Translations under genes and position numbers: made by a program
Notes under the pieces: generated by a model
Told to the model about the DNA's origin: nothing
The model's input: only the letters and a program-made list of their open reading frames with translations
Databases searched by the model: none
In this document: positions 1-7,060 of the stretch, piece after piece
How the letters are laid out: every line of letters begins with the position of its first letter
Numbering within the stretch: the stretch's first letter is position 1
Assembly (NCBI GenBank): GCA_934552695.1
Contig: CAKTER010000031.1
Coordinates: 1-12,331 of the forward strand
DNA: 12,331 nucleotides
Direction of reading: 5' to 3'
Source: an uncultured Eubacteriales bacterium
GTDB taxonomy: Bacteria; Bacillota; Clostridia; Lachnospirales; Anaerotignaceae

Positions 1-345
1 GAGCAGGGCGAGGACATCATCTTTTTGCGGAAGATTGCCCGGGGCGGGGCCGACCAAAGCTACGGCGTGCAGGTGGCCCGGCTGGCAGGGCTGCCCCAAA
101 AGGTGCTGCGCCGGGCGGGGGCCATCCAAAAGCGGCTTTCGGCGGCGGACATTGCCCGGCAGTCGAAAAAAATCGCCAAGGAGGCCCAGGCGGCGGCGCA
201 GGAGCAGGCCAGCCAAATCGATTTGTTCCATGCCAAGGAAACCCCTATTTTGGACGAGCTGGAAAACATGGACGTGCTGGCCATGACGCCCATTCAGGCC
301 ATCGAGGCGTTGTTTAACTTGCAAAAGAAGGCGAGGGGATTGTAA
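1..345 (+). CDS. mutS: DNA mismatch repair protein MutS, C-terminal fragment (5' end outside window)
   Basis: This is the last 114 codons of MutS, the ATPase that recognises mismatches and recruits MutL. The reading frame is open from base 1 (EQGEDIIFLRKI...) and runs to a TAA at 343-345. The segment FLRKIARGGADQSYGVQVARLAGLP matches the conserved end of the MutS ATPase domain, where the GGAD-SYG-VA-LAGLP residues form the helix that packs on the P-loop core. Next comes a charged, Ala/Gln-rich linker (about residues 45-75 of the fragment). The final MTPIQAIEALFNLQKKA is the typical C-terminal dimerisation helix of MutS1 (MTPLEAL-LYELK type). The stop overlaps the mutL start by one base (TAATG), so translation of the two partner proteins is probably coupled. 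The Walker A motif lies upstream of the window. Confidence 0.95.
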   Translation, partial: EQGEDIIFLRKIARGGADQSYGVQVARLAGLPQKVLRRAGAIQKRLSAADIARQSKKIAKEAQAAAQEQASQIDLFHAKETPILDELENMDVLAMTPIQAIEALFNLQKKARGL

Positions 346-2354
346 TGGGGAAAATTCATGTGCTTTCCACCCATACCATCAATCAGATCGCCGCAGGCGA
401 GGTGGTGGAGCGGCCGGCTTCGGTGGTGAAGGAGCTGGTGGAAAACGCCATGGACGCCGGGGCCAGCGCCATTACCGTGGAAATTCGGGAGGGCGGGGTC
501 AGCTATATCCGCATTACGGATAACGGCAGCGGCATTGCCCGGGATGACGTAAAAACGGCGTTTTTGCGCCATGCCACCAGCAAGATTGAGGACGCAAGAG
601 ACCTGCTGGGTATTACCACCCTGGGGTTCCGGGGGGAGGCCCTGTCCAGCATTGCGGCGGTGTCCCAAACCTCGCTGCTGACCCGTACCGGGGACGAGGA
701 AACGGGGACCACCCTGACCATTCACGGCGGGGACATGGTGGATAGCGGGGAAACGGCCCTGCCGGTGGGCACCACCCTGGTGGTGCAAAACCTGTTTTAC
801 AACGTACCCGCCCGGCGGAAGTTTTTAAAAAAGCCGGCGGCGGAAAGCGCTGCTGTGGGCGAGCTGATGAACCGGCTGGCCCTGGGGCACCCGGAGGTGT
901 CGTTCCAGTACATCAACAACGGCAACACGGTGCTGCATACCCCCGGGGATGGGGATTTGCGGACGGTGGCTATGCAGGTCTACGGCCGGGCGGCGGCGGA
1001 AAAGCTGCTGCCGGTGGCCGGGGAAAAGAACGGCTATGCCGTGTCCGGGCTGGTGGGCCGCCCCGAGCTGTGCCGGGCCAACCGGGGCTACGAAACCCTG
1101 TTTTTAAACGGCCGGTACGTTCGCAGCCCCTTGGCGGCCCGGGCAGTGGAGGCGGCCTATAAAAACCGGCTGATGGTAGGCCGGTTCCCGGTGTTTGCGC
1201 TGGAGCTGACGGTGCCGGCCGACCGGGTGGATGTCAACGTACACCCCGCCAAGCTGGAGGTGCGCTTCCGGGAGGAGGACGCTGTGTACGACCTGCTGTT
1301 TGGGGCGGTGAAAAAGACTCTGGACAGCACGGTGATGACGGCGGCGGGGTCGCTGGGGAAGAATGAGCCCGAGCCGGAGCCTGCCACCCCGGTTTTGACG
1401 AAGAAGCCCGAGGACTCCCCGGCGGAGACTCCGAGTGGTGAAAGAGTGGAAGTGTCGGCACCCGAGATGACGGCGGCCTCGGTCAGCGACCTGCTGCGCC
1501 GGGCGGAAACGGCCGGAGCGGGGGCAGGATTGCCGCCGGAGCCTCGCGAGACAGAGGCGGCCGAGCGTCCGGCGGTTTCGCATCCCTTGGGAGGGCCGCT
1601 GCGGCCGGAACGGGAGGAGACGGCCGGGGAAAGGACTTCTTCCGGTTTTGGGCCGGGGAGCAGCGCCATCGACCGACTGCTGGACAAGGGCAAGGGCCCC
1701 CGGCAGACCTTGCGGGTGGAACAGGCCCGGCTGGCGATGGACGGCCCTGAGCAGGAGACCGGCAGGAAGGGGAACTTTTTCCGTAATTACCGGCTGGTGG
1801 GCCGGGTGTTCGAGACCTATTGGATTGTGGAGCAGGACGAGGCCATGTACCTGATTGACCAGCACGCTGCCCACGAGCGGATTTTGTTCGAGCGGTTTTG
1901 CAAGGTGTTCCGAGAGGGGAGCAGCGTGTCCCAGCCCCTCTTGCAGCCGCTGACGGTGGACCTGTCCCCGGCGGAAAAGCAGACCATGGCGGATGAGGCA
2001 GAGGCCTTGGAGCAGTGGGGCTTTGCGGCGGAGGAGACGCCTGCTGGGGCCCGGCTTTCGGCCGTGCCTTACCTGTTTCAAAACCCGGCGGACGCCTCGT
2101 TTTTTGTGGAGCTGCTGGATCGGCTGGCGGAGGAAAAGCTGGCGCACCCCGAGGAGGCCCGCTGGCTGACGGTGGCTACCATGGCTTGCAAGGCGGCGGT
2201 AAAGGCCCGGGACCGGATGTCGGAGGGCGAGGCCCGGGAGCTTATCCAAAACCTGCTGGCCCTGCCCGACCCCTTCCATTGCCCCCACGGGCGGCCTACC
2301 ATTGTGGAGATTGGCCGCCGGGATGTGGAAAAGCAGTTTAAGCGGATTGTATGA
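345..2354 (+). CDS. mutL: DNA mismatch repair protein MutL (endonuclease type)
   Basis: MutL couples mismatch recognition by MutS to strand removal. The 669-residue protein has the GHKL ATPase in residues 1-330: motif I KELVENAMDAGAS (E30, N34), motif II DNGSGI (59-64), RHATSKI (75-81) and motif III GFRGEALSSIA (94-104). About residues 335-475 are a Pro/Glu/Ala/Gly-rich linker, probably disordered. The C-terminal domain carries the metal-dependent nicking site: DQHAAHERILFE (starting at D505), ACKAAVKA (C615) and CPHGRPT (C646). This set is found in MutL of bacteria without MutH/Dam strand discrimination, so the protein should nick DNA itself. The ATG at 345 overlaps the mutS stop (TAATG). 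The gene ends TGA at 2352-2354. Length and motif order are normal for the family. Confidence 0.97.
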   Translation: MGKIHVLSTHTINQIAAGEVVERPASVVKELVENAMDAGASAITVEIREGGVSYIRITDNGSGIARDDVKTAFLRHATSKIEDARDLLGITTLGFRGEALSSIAAVSQTSLLTRTGDEETGTTLTIHGGDMVDSGETALPVGTTLVVQNLFYNVPARRKFLKKPAAESAAVGELMNRLALGHPEVSFQYINNGNTVLHTPGDGDLRTVAMQVYGRAAAEKLLPVAGEKNGYAVSGLVGRPELCRANRGYETLFLNGRYVRSPLAARAVEAAYKNRLMVGRFPVFALELTVPADRVDVNVHPAKLEVRFREEDAVYDLLFGAVKKTLDSTVMTAAGSLGKNEPEPEPATPVLTKKPEDSPAETPSGERVEVSAPEMTAASVSDLLRRAETAGAGAGLPPEPRETEAAERPAVSHPLGGPLRPEREETAGERTSSGFGPGSSAIDRLLDKGKGPRQTLRVEQARLAMDGPEQETGRKGNFFRNYRLVGRVFETYWIVEQDEAMYLIDQHAAHERILFERFCKVFREGSSVSQPLLQPLTVDLSPAEKQTMADEAEALEQWGFAAEETPAGARLSAVPYLFQNPADASFFVELLDRLAEEKLAHPEEARWLTVATMACKAAVKARDRMSEGEARELIQNLLALPDPFHCPHGRPTIVEIGRRDVEKQFKRIV

Positions 2355-2361
2355 GGGGGCC

Positions 2362-2366
2362 GGAGG
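2362..2366 (+). promoter_or_regulatory. miaA ribosome binding site that decides its start
   Basis: GGAGG ends 5 bases before the ATG at 2372. The alternative in-frame ATG at 2351, which overlaps the mutL stop as ATGA, has no Shine-Dalgarno sequence and would add only seven non-conserved residues (MRGPEAN). I therefore place the miaA start at 2372. Confidence 0.7.
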
Positions 2367-2371
2367 CAAAT

Positions 2372-3301
2372 ATGGAAAAAATACCCTTGCTGGTGATTGC
2401 CGGGCCTACGGCTTCGGGGAAAACCGGCGTGGCGGTGGAGCTGGCGCTGGCCTTAAACGGCGAGGTGGTCTCGGCGGATTCCATGCAGGTATACCGGGGG
2501 CTTACCATTGGCACGGCTAAGGCTACGGCGGAGGAACGCCGGGGGGTACCCCATCACCTCATCGATGTGGCCGACCCCGGCGAGGATTACAGCGTGGTGC
2601 GCTACCAGCAGCAGGCCCGGAAAGCCATCCGGGATATTGCGGCCCGGGGCCGGCTGCCCATTTTAGCCGGGGGCACCGGGTTTTACATCAATGCGGTGGT
2701 GAAGGATACCGACTTTACCGAGGAGCATACCGACCCGGTTTTGCGGCAGGCGCTGTACGACCGGGCGGCGCAGGAGGGGCCGGAGGCTTTTCATGCCCGG
2801 CTGGCGGCGGTGGACCCGGCGGCTGCGGCGGCCATCCATCCCCATAACGTGCGGCGGGTGGCCCGGGCCCTGGAATACTTCCGGCTGACGGGGGAGCGGC
2901 TTTCGGAGCATAACGCCCGGGAGGCCCAAAGGGAAGGGCCCTACGACCTGCACTTTTTTGTGCTGACCATGGAGCGGGCCCGGCTGTATGCCCGTATTGA
3001 GGAGCGCATTGACGAAATGATAGCCCAAGGGCTGCTGGACGAGGCGGCCCGGCTGCTGGCGGCGGGGTATCCCAAAAGCCTACCGGCTATGCGGGGCTTG
3101 GGCTACAAGGAGCTATTCCCCTATCTGGAGGGGGAATGCTCGCTGGATGAGGCGGTAACGACGCTGAAAACCAATACCCGCCGGTATGCCAAGCGGCAGC
3201 TGACCTGGTTTGCGGGCCAGACCAGCGGGATGTGGATTGACCGCACCGACAAAACCACCGCCCAAACAGCGGCGGAGATTTTGGCACGGCTGAGAGGATA
3301 A
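2372..3301 (+). CDS. miaA: tRNA dimethylallyltransferase MiaA
   Basis: MiaA transfers the dimethylallyl group of DMAPP to N6 of A37 in tRNAs that read UNN codons, the first step towards i6A/ms2i6A. The 309-residue protein starts MEKIPLLVIAGPTASGKT, with the P-loop GPTASGKT. It continues with SADSMQVYRGLTIGTAK (catalytic Asp and DMAPP-binding region), GVPHHLIDV, the GGTGFYINAV motif, RRVARALE and AMRGLGYKE. The C-terminal TRRYAKRQLTWF is the standard tRNA-binding family signature. Length is typical (about 300-315). The gene follows mutL with a 17-base gap from the mutL stop if the start is at 2372. The order mutS-mutL-miaA is common in Firmicutes and proteobacteria. The usual Firmicute neighbour hfq is not directly downstream; a YnbB-type gene follows instead. 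Confidence 0.96.
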   Translation: MEKIPLLVIAGPTASGKTGVAVELALALNGEVVSADSMQVYRGLTIGTAKATAEERRGVPHHLIDVADPGEDYSVVRYQQQARKAIRDIAARGRLPILAGGTGFYINAVVKDTDFTEEHTDPVLRQALYDRAAQEGPEAFHARLAAVDPAAAAAIHPHNVRRVARALEYFRLTGERLSEHNAREAQREGPYDLHFFVLTMERARLYARIEERIDEMIAQGLLDEAARLLAAGYPKSLPAMRGLGYKELFPYLEGECSLDEAVTTLKTNTRRYAKRQLTWFAGQTSGMWIDRTDKTTAQTAAEILARLRG

Positions 3302-3353
3302 AAACCGGGGCCCGGCCGGAGAATCGGCGGGACGGATAGCATAAGGAGATACC

Positions 3354-4643
3354 ATGGACGACACACAGGAATATTTGGCCCAAACCTTTGGGGTAAGCCC
3401 CGGGCTGTGGGAAAAGGCCCGGGCGGCGGAGGCGGCGCTTTCGGAGCGGTTTGCCCAAATCGACGCCCGGGCGGAGCGGAACCAGTGGAAGGTTTTGGCG
3501 GCCATGCAGAAGAATCATTTGTCCGACGCCCACTTTGCCGCAACCACCGGCTATGGGTATAACGATTTGGGACGGGATTGCTTGGAGGCGGTGTTTGCCG
3601 ATGTGTTCCGGACGGAAGCGGCGCTGGTACGGCCCATGCTCATCTCCGGCACCCATGCCCTGACGGTGGCGCTTTCGGGGAATTTACGGCCCGGGGACGA
3701 GTTGTTGTCCCCGGTAGGGGCGCCCTACGATACCTTGCAGGGGGTCATTGGGATTCGCCCCACCCGGGGGAGCCTGGCCGAGTACGGCGTGACCTACCGG
3801 CAGGTGGATTTGCTGCCCGACGGGGGCTTTGACTGGGAGGGCATCCGGGCGGCCATTGGCCCCCGCACCAAATTGGTGACCATCCAGCGCTCCCGGGGGT
3901 ATGCCTGGCGGGAGTCGTTCTCGGTGGCCCAGCTGGGGGAGCTGATTTCCTTTATTAAGGGAATCAAGCCTGATGTGATTTGCATGGTGGATAACTGCTA
4001 TGGGGAGTTTGTGGAGGCCCAAGAACCTGCGGAGGTGGGGGCCGACCTGATTGTGGGGTCGCTGATTAAAAACCCCGGCGGCGGGCTGGCCCCGGTGGGG
4101 GGCTACATTGCCGGGAAGGAAGAGCTGGTGGAAAACGCCGCTTTCCGGCTGACCCCGCCGGGACAGGGCCGGGAGGTAGGCCCCAGCCTGGGGGTAAACC
4201 AAAGCCTGTTCCAGGGACTGTTTTTGGCGCCGCAGGTGGTGGCGGCGGCGGTCAAGGGCGCCATTTTTGCGGCTTATCTGCTGGAGGATATGGGCTTTGA
4301 CACCTGCCCTCACAGCAGCCGGGAGCGGGCCGACATTGTGCAGGCGGCAGCGCTGAAAACCCCGGAAAACCTGATGGCCTTTTGCCGGGGGATTCAAGCG
4401 GCGGCCCCGGTGGACAGCTTTGCCACGCCCGAGCCCTGGCCTATGCCCGGGTATGACTGCAACGTGATTATGGCGGCAGGGGCCTTTGTGCAGGGGGCGT
4501 CCATCGAGCTTTCGGCGGATGGGCCCATGCGGCCCCCGTACATCGTATATTTTCAGGGCGGCCTGAACTGGCACCATGCCAAGCTGGGTGTGCTGATGGG
4601 CGTCCAGGCGCTGTTAGACGAAGAAGGGAGAGGTCGGTCGTGA
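3354..4643 (+). CDS. PLP-dependent methionine gamma-lyase family protein (YnbB / 'aluminium resistance' type)
   Basis: This is a fold-type I PLP enzyme of the family that contains B. subtilis YnbB, annotated variously as methionine gamma-lyase family or aluminium resistance protein; the physiological substrate is not established. It has 429 residues, a normal length. Visible motifs are NHLSDAHFAATTGYGYNDLGRD near residue 55, RPMLISGTHAL (cofactor phosphate region), VTIQRSRGYAWR, CMVDNCYGEFVE (Asp that contacts the PLP ring) and SLIKNPGGGLAPVGGYIAG, where K239 is the likely PLP Schiff-base lysine. The C-terminal RPPYIVYFQGGLNWHHAKLG is also typical. The start is supported by AAGGAG at 3343-3348, 5 bases before the ATG. 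Its last four bases overlap the GTG start of the next gene. In Bacillus, ynbB also lies a few genes from miaA, so the context agrees. Specific activity is inferred only at family level. Confidence 0.9.
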   Translation: MDDTQEYLAQTFGVSPGLWEKARAAEAALSERFAQIDARAERNQWKVLAAMQKNHLSDAHFAATTGYGYNDLGRDCLEAVFADVFRTEAALVRPMLISGTHALTVALSGNLRPGDELLSPVGAPYDTLQGVIGIRPTRGSLAEYGVTYRQVDLLPDGGFDWEGIRAAIGPRTKLVTIQRSRGYAWRESFSVAQLGELISFIKGIKPDVICMVDNCYGEFVEAQEPAEVGADLIVGSLIKNPGGGLAPVGGYIAGKEELVENAAFRLTPPGQGREVGPSLGVNQSLFQGLFLAPQVVAAAVKGAIFAAYLLEDMGFDTCPHSSRERADIVQAAALKTPENLMAFCRGIQAAAPVDSFATPEPWPMPGYDCNVIMAAGAFVQGASIELSADGPMRPPYIVYFQGGLNWHHAKLGVLMGVQALLDEEGRGRS

Positions 4644-6061
4644 AAAAACGGTTCACAGCAGGGCTTTTGGGCGTGGTGCTGGCATTTTCGGCGGCGGTTT
4701 CGGTTTGGGCGGCCCCGGCGCCGGCGGTTTCGGCAGAAGCGACGATTTTGGCCGAGGTGGGCCAAGACGGCTGGCGGGTATTGGACGAAAAAAACAGCCG
4801 GGAGAGAATGTATCCGGCCAGCATTACGAAAATCTTGACGGCGTTGGTGGCGCTGGAATATTTAGACCCCGACGAGATTGTGGTGGTGGGCCCGGAGATT
4901 AACGATATTTCGTTGGATTCCAGCAAGGCCGGGCACGTCCGGGGAGAGAGCATTTCGGTGCTGAACCTGATGCGGGGGTTGCTCATTACCTCCGGCAACG
5001 ATACCGCTAACGTGGTGGCGGTTGCGGCGGCCCGGAAGGCCAACGGCGAGACCGGCGCTACCACCGACCAGCTGGAGCAGCAGTTTGTGGATTTGATGAA
5101 TGCAAAGGCGGCGGAGTTGGGCTGTACCGACACGCATTTTGTCAATGCCCACGGGTATCACGACCCCAACCACTATACCACGGCCTATGACCTGGCGCTG
5201 ATTGTCCGGGAGGCCCTTCAGGTGGAGCTGATTCGGGAGATTGCCCGGGAAACCAATTTTTCGGGCAACGGGCTTTCGGGCATCAACATGGACACGACGG
5301 GGTTAACGGTGCAGGATTATGAGTGGAAAAGCCATAACTCGCTGATTATGCCCGGCAGTGTGGGGTATTATGAATATGCCAACGGCATGAAAACCGGGTA
5401 CACCGATGAGGCGGGGAGCTGCGTGGCGGCTACGGCCCAAAAGGACGGGGTGGACCTGATTGCCATTGTACTAAAGGATGGGGATACTGCCCGGTGGGCC
5501 GATGCGGCGGCGCTGTTTGAGTATGGCTTTAACGAGTATGGCAACCAGACGGTGCAGACCAAGGGACAGGTGCTGGGCACGGCGGCGCTGACGGGCCACG
5601 ACCGGAACCAAGGCGATACGCTGGAGCTGGTGGCTGCCGGGGACGCCACCTTGTATTTGAACGAAGAGGAAGTAGACCGGCTGGAAACCTCCTTTGCGCT
5701 GGACAACGCTTTGGTGGAGACCCTGGAGGACGGCACGGAGGCTCTGAAGGCGCCCCTTGCCGAGGGGCAGCAGGTGGGCACCATTTCCTATGCGCTGGAT
5801 GGCGCCGTGTGGCTTACCGTTCCGGTGTGTGCGGCCCGGGCGGTGGAAAAGCAAACGCCCTGGACCAGCCTAAAATATTTTTTGACCCACACCCTGTTTA
5901 CGGGGAAGGTGGGGCTGATTGTCCTGATTGTGGTGGCGGTGGTTGTGGTACTCATCCTGGTGCTGCGGGTGCTGCCGGGCCGGCGGCGGGGCCGGCGGTT
6001 TTCCTATTCTTCCCGCCCGCGGGGCCGCAAGCTGCGGTTTGGGAAGCGGCGGCGTTGGTAA
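4640..6061 (+). CDS. D-alanyl-D-alanine carboxypeptidase (DacF/PBP5-like, class C low-mass PBP)
   Basis: This enzyme trims the terminal D-Ala from peptidoglycan pentapeptides outside the membrane (MEROPS S11 fold). The 473-residue protein starts at a GTG that overlaps the upstream stop (GTGA), with AAGGGAG at 4624-4630. A signal peptide is clear: KKR, a hydrophobic stretch and a likely cut near VWAAPAPA (about residue 25-29). All three catalytic motifs are intact: SITK (S61, K64), SGN (118-120) and KTG (251-253). A C-terminal PBP5-like beta domain spans about residues 295-400. Unlike the amphipathic anchor helix of typical PBP5, the C terminus has a strong hydrophobic segment (about 424-445, VGLIVLIVVAVVVVLILVL) followed by a very Arg-rich tail (448-473), so a true transmembrane anchor with a cytoplasmic basic tail is likely. 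DacF is a guess by similarity to Firmicute sporulation-associated enzymes; DacA or DacB are alternatives. Confidence 0.92.
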   Translation: MKKRFTAGLLGVVLAFSAAVSVWAAPAPAVSAEATILAEVGQDGWRVLDEKNSRERMYPASITKILTALVALEYLDPDEIVVVGPEINDISLDSSKAGHVRGESISVLNLMRGLLITSGNDTANVVAVAAARKANGETGATTDQLEQQFVDLMNAKAAELGCTDTHFVNAHGYHDPNHYTTAYDLALIVREALQVELIREIARETNFSGNGLSGINMDTTGLTVQDYEWKSHNSLIMPGSVGYYEYANGMKTGYTDEAGSCVAATAQKDGVDLIAIVLKDGDTARWADAAALFEYGFNEYGNQTVQTKGQVLGTAALTGHDRNQGDTLELVAAGDATLYLNEEEVDRLETSFALDNALVETLEDGTEALKAPLAEGQQVGTISYALDGAVWLTVPVCAARAVEKQTPWTSLKYFLTHTLFTGKVGLIVLIVVAVVVVLILVLRVLPGRRRGRRFSYSSRPRGRKLRFGKRRRW

Positions 6062-6160
6062 AGCCAAAGGATTGGCACGGGAAAGCATCCGAAGCGAAGC
6101 GGAAGAACGGAACGGGAATCCCGGGCCGGATGCAATCCATAACCGAAAGATAAAAACAGA

Positions 6161-6186
6161 ACGGCCCTCCTTGTAAGGAGGGCCGT
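6161..6186. terminator. Bidirectional intrinsic terminator between convergent units
   Basis: The sequence ACGGCCCTCC-TTGTAA-GGAGGGCCGT gives at least ten GC-rich base pairs (twelve if TT/AA also pair). It is followed by TTTG and, further on, TTTTT on the + strand. It is preceded by an A-rich run (TAAAAACAGA) that becomes a T-rich tail on the - strand. It lies between the operon ending at 6061 and the - strand gene ending at 6279, so it probably stops transcription from both sides. Confidence 0.85.
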
Positions 6187-6227
6187 TTGCTTGATGCGTT
6201 TTTAAAGGGCCGGGATTCCGGCAGCAA

Positions 6228-6243
6228 AAGGGCTAATGCCCTT
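6228..6243 (-). terminator. Possible weak terminator hairpin after the MaoC gene
   Basis: On the - strand, AAGGGC-ATTA-GCCCTT forms a six-base-pair stem and ends in a short T run (CCCTTTTG). It lies 36 bases past the MaoC stop. The stem is short and the T tract modest. The stronger hairpin at 6161-6186 may be the real end of the transcript. Confidence 0.35.
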
Positions 6244-6278
6244 GAAACAGGCGCCCCGGAGCCGAACGACCGATGGAC

Positions 6279-6701
6279 TCAGTCTTTCGGGGGCGGCATA
6301 ACGGTGGCTACGCCGGTGATAACGGTTTTGCCGTCCTGGTTGGTGCAAACGGTGGACAGCTTGGCGATGTTCTTTTCCGGAATCAGTTCGGAAACGGTCA
6401 CCGTAGCGGTAACGGTATCGCCGATCCGCACCGGCCGGGTAAATTTCAGTTCCTGTCCCAGATAAATGGTGCCGGGGCCGGGCAGCTGCATGGCCATAAC
6501 GGCCGAGAGGAAGCCGACCGACAAAATGCCGTGGGCAATGCGGCCCTTAAAAGCGGTGTTTTTGGCATACTCCTCGTTGAGGTGGGCGGGGTTAAAGTCC
6601 CCGGAAACCCCGGCAAAGGTGTAAACGTCGTGCTCCGATACCGTTTTGCTCATGCTGGCGCTTTGGCCAATGCTCAGTTGGTCGATGCTGAAACCCTTCA
6701 T
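6279..6701 (-). CDS. MaoC-family (R)-specific enoyl-CoA hydratase
   Basis: This is a single-domain hot-dog-fold hydratase of 140 residues, the usual length for PhaJ-type enzymes, which add water to trans-2-enoyl-CoA to give (R)-3-hydroxyacyl-CoA. The hydratase signature GDFNPAHLNEEYA holds the catalytic Asp (D35) and His (H40). It is followed by GRIAHGILSVGFLS and YLGQELKFTRPVRIGDTVTA, both typical of the family. The ATG at 6701 is chosen because AGGAGG (6709-6714 on the + strand) ends 7 bases before it; an in-frame ATG at 6737 has no such site and adds non-family residues. It lies 16 bases after a 36-codon small ORF and shares its sigma-54 promoter. The substrate is not known: crotonyl-CoA, a longer enoyl-CoA or another unsaturated acyl-CoA are all possible. 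Confidence 0.9.
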   Translation of the reverse strand: MKGFSIDQLSIGQSASMSKTVSEHDVYTFAGVSGDFNPAHLNEEYAKNTAFKGRIAHGILSVGFLSAVMAMQLPGPGTIYLGQELKFTRPVRIGDTVTATVTVSELIPEKNIAKLSTVCTNQDGKTVITGVATVMPPPKD

Positions 6702-6717
6702 ATAAATACCTCCTGGA

Positions 6718-6828
6718 TTAACCCGAAAATTTGGCAAGCTTTTGGGGAACGGCGAAGCCCATGGCCTTGGCAGCCCATGAGCCGTACAGGGGTGCGGGAA
6801 TCACGTACTTTCTGCTTGGGTCAGACAT
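6718..6828 (-). CDS. 36-residue small protein of unknown function, first gene after the sigma-54 promoter
   Basis: I do not recognise this protein. The ATG at 6828 follows AAAGGAG (6835-6841) with 6 bases between, an excellent ribosome binding site, and the frame runs to TAA at 6718-6720. The product begins MSDPSRKYVIPAPLYGSW and ends AVPQKLAKFSG. It is basic, has Trp, Tyr and Pro, and has a mildly hydrophobic Ala/Gly centre but no convincing membrane segment or signal peptide. The TAA lies 3 bases before the MaoC ribosome binding site, so the two are surely co-transcribed and probably translationally coupled. It is the first ORF after the -24/-12 promoter, with a predicted 5' leader of about 55 bases. 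It could be a real small protein (for example an enzyme accessory), a translated leader, or a decayed remnant of a longer gene. Confidence 0.6.
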   Translation of the reverse strand: MSDPSRKYVIPAPLYGSWAAKAMGFAVPQKLAKFSG

Positions 6829-6892
6829 AGGCATCTCCTTTCATGTAGAAAACAATGGATGGAATGCTGACAATAGGCTCACAGAAATAAAA

Positions 6893-6910
6893 AAGCAAAA
6901 ACCATGCCAA
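6893..6910 (-). promoter_or_regulatory. Sigma-54 (-24/-12) promoter for the small ORF and MaoC gene
   Basis: Read on the - strand the sequence is TTGGCATGGTTTTTGCTT. It matches the sigma-54 consensus TGGCACG-N4-TTGCT with one difference (T for C), and has the required GG and GC ten bases apart (GG at 6908-6907, GC at 6896-6895). The predicted start is near 6883. The location is right: upstream of two co-directional ORFs and downstream of a sigma-54 activator gene. Confidence 0.85.
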
Positions 6911-6955
6911 CCGAAAAACACCAAAAAATGGGAAAGGAAAAAAATGGCTCGAAAC

Positions 6956-7019
6956 GATTTTGAATTAAAAAATCAAAAATGAATTAGAAAATTCAAAAAT
7001 GACTTAAGAATCTTCGGAA
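6956..7019. repeat. Phased AT-rich repeats, candidate enhancer sites for the sigma-54 activator
   Basis: Three related units begin at 6961 (TGAATTAAAAAATCAAAAA), 6980 (TGAATTAGAAAATTCAAAAA) and 7000 (TGACTTAAGAATCTTC), with a period of 19-20 bases, close to two helix turns. Two units also contain inverted repeats: GATTTT/AAAATC (6956-6961 with 6969-6974) and TGAATT/AATTCA (6980-6985 with 6990-6995, 4-base spacer). They lie about 73-136 bases upstream of the predicted sigma-54 transcription start, the normal distance for activator binding sites. The third unit is more diverged. That the neighbouring activator binds here is inference. Confidence 0.5.
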
Positions 7020-7020
7020 A

Positions 7021-7052
7021 TGCCCCCTCACCGAAGCCGGATTGAGGGGGCA
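7021..7052 (-). terminator. Hairpin after the sigma-54 activator gene
   Basis: A perfect ten-base-pair stem TGCCCCCTCA/TGAGGGGGCA surrounds a 12-base loop and begins 9 bases after the activator's stop codon on the - strand. On that strand it is followed only by TTTCC, a poor T tract, while A7/T4 runs precede it. It most likely limits read-through from the activator gene into the sigma-54 unit, but could also have a regulatory role. Confidence 0.55.
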
Positions 7053-7060
7053 AAAAAATT

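Noticed and set aside
1104..2369. A 421-codon open frame on the - strand opposite mutL.
   Set aside because: It is a GC-rich codon shadow of mutL: no family motifs, Pro/His/Gln/Arg-rich composition, and mutL is certain.
3684..4577. A 297-codon open frame on the - strand opposite the PLP enzyme gene.
   Set aside because: Shadow frame with low-complexity composition; the + strand gene has intact family motifs.
6072..6087. TTGGCACGGGAAAGC resembles a sigma-54 promoter just after the carboxypeptidase gene.
   Set aside because: The GG and GC are only 9 bases apart instead of 10, the -12 half lacks TT, and no + strand gene follows before the terminator.
6821..6844. A seven-codon ORF (MKGDAYV) overlapping the ribosome binding site and start of the small ORF on the - strand.
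   Set aside because: It has no ribosome binding site of its own and is short enough to occur by chance.
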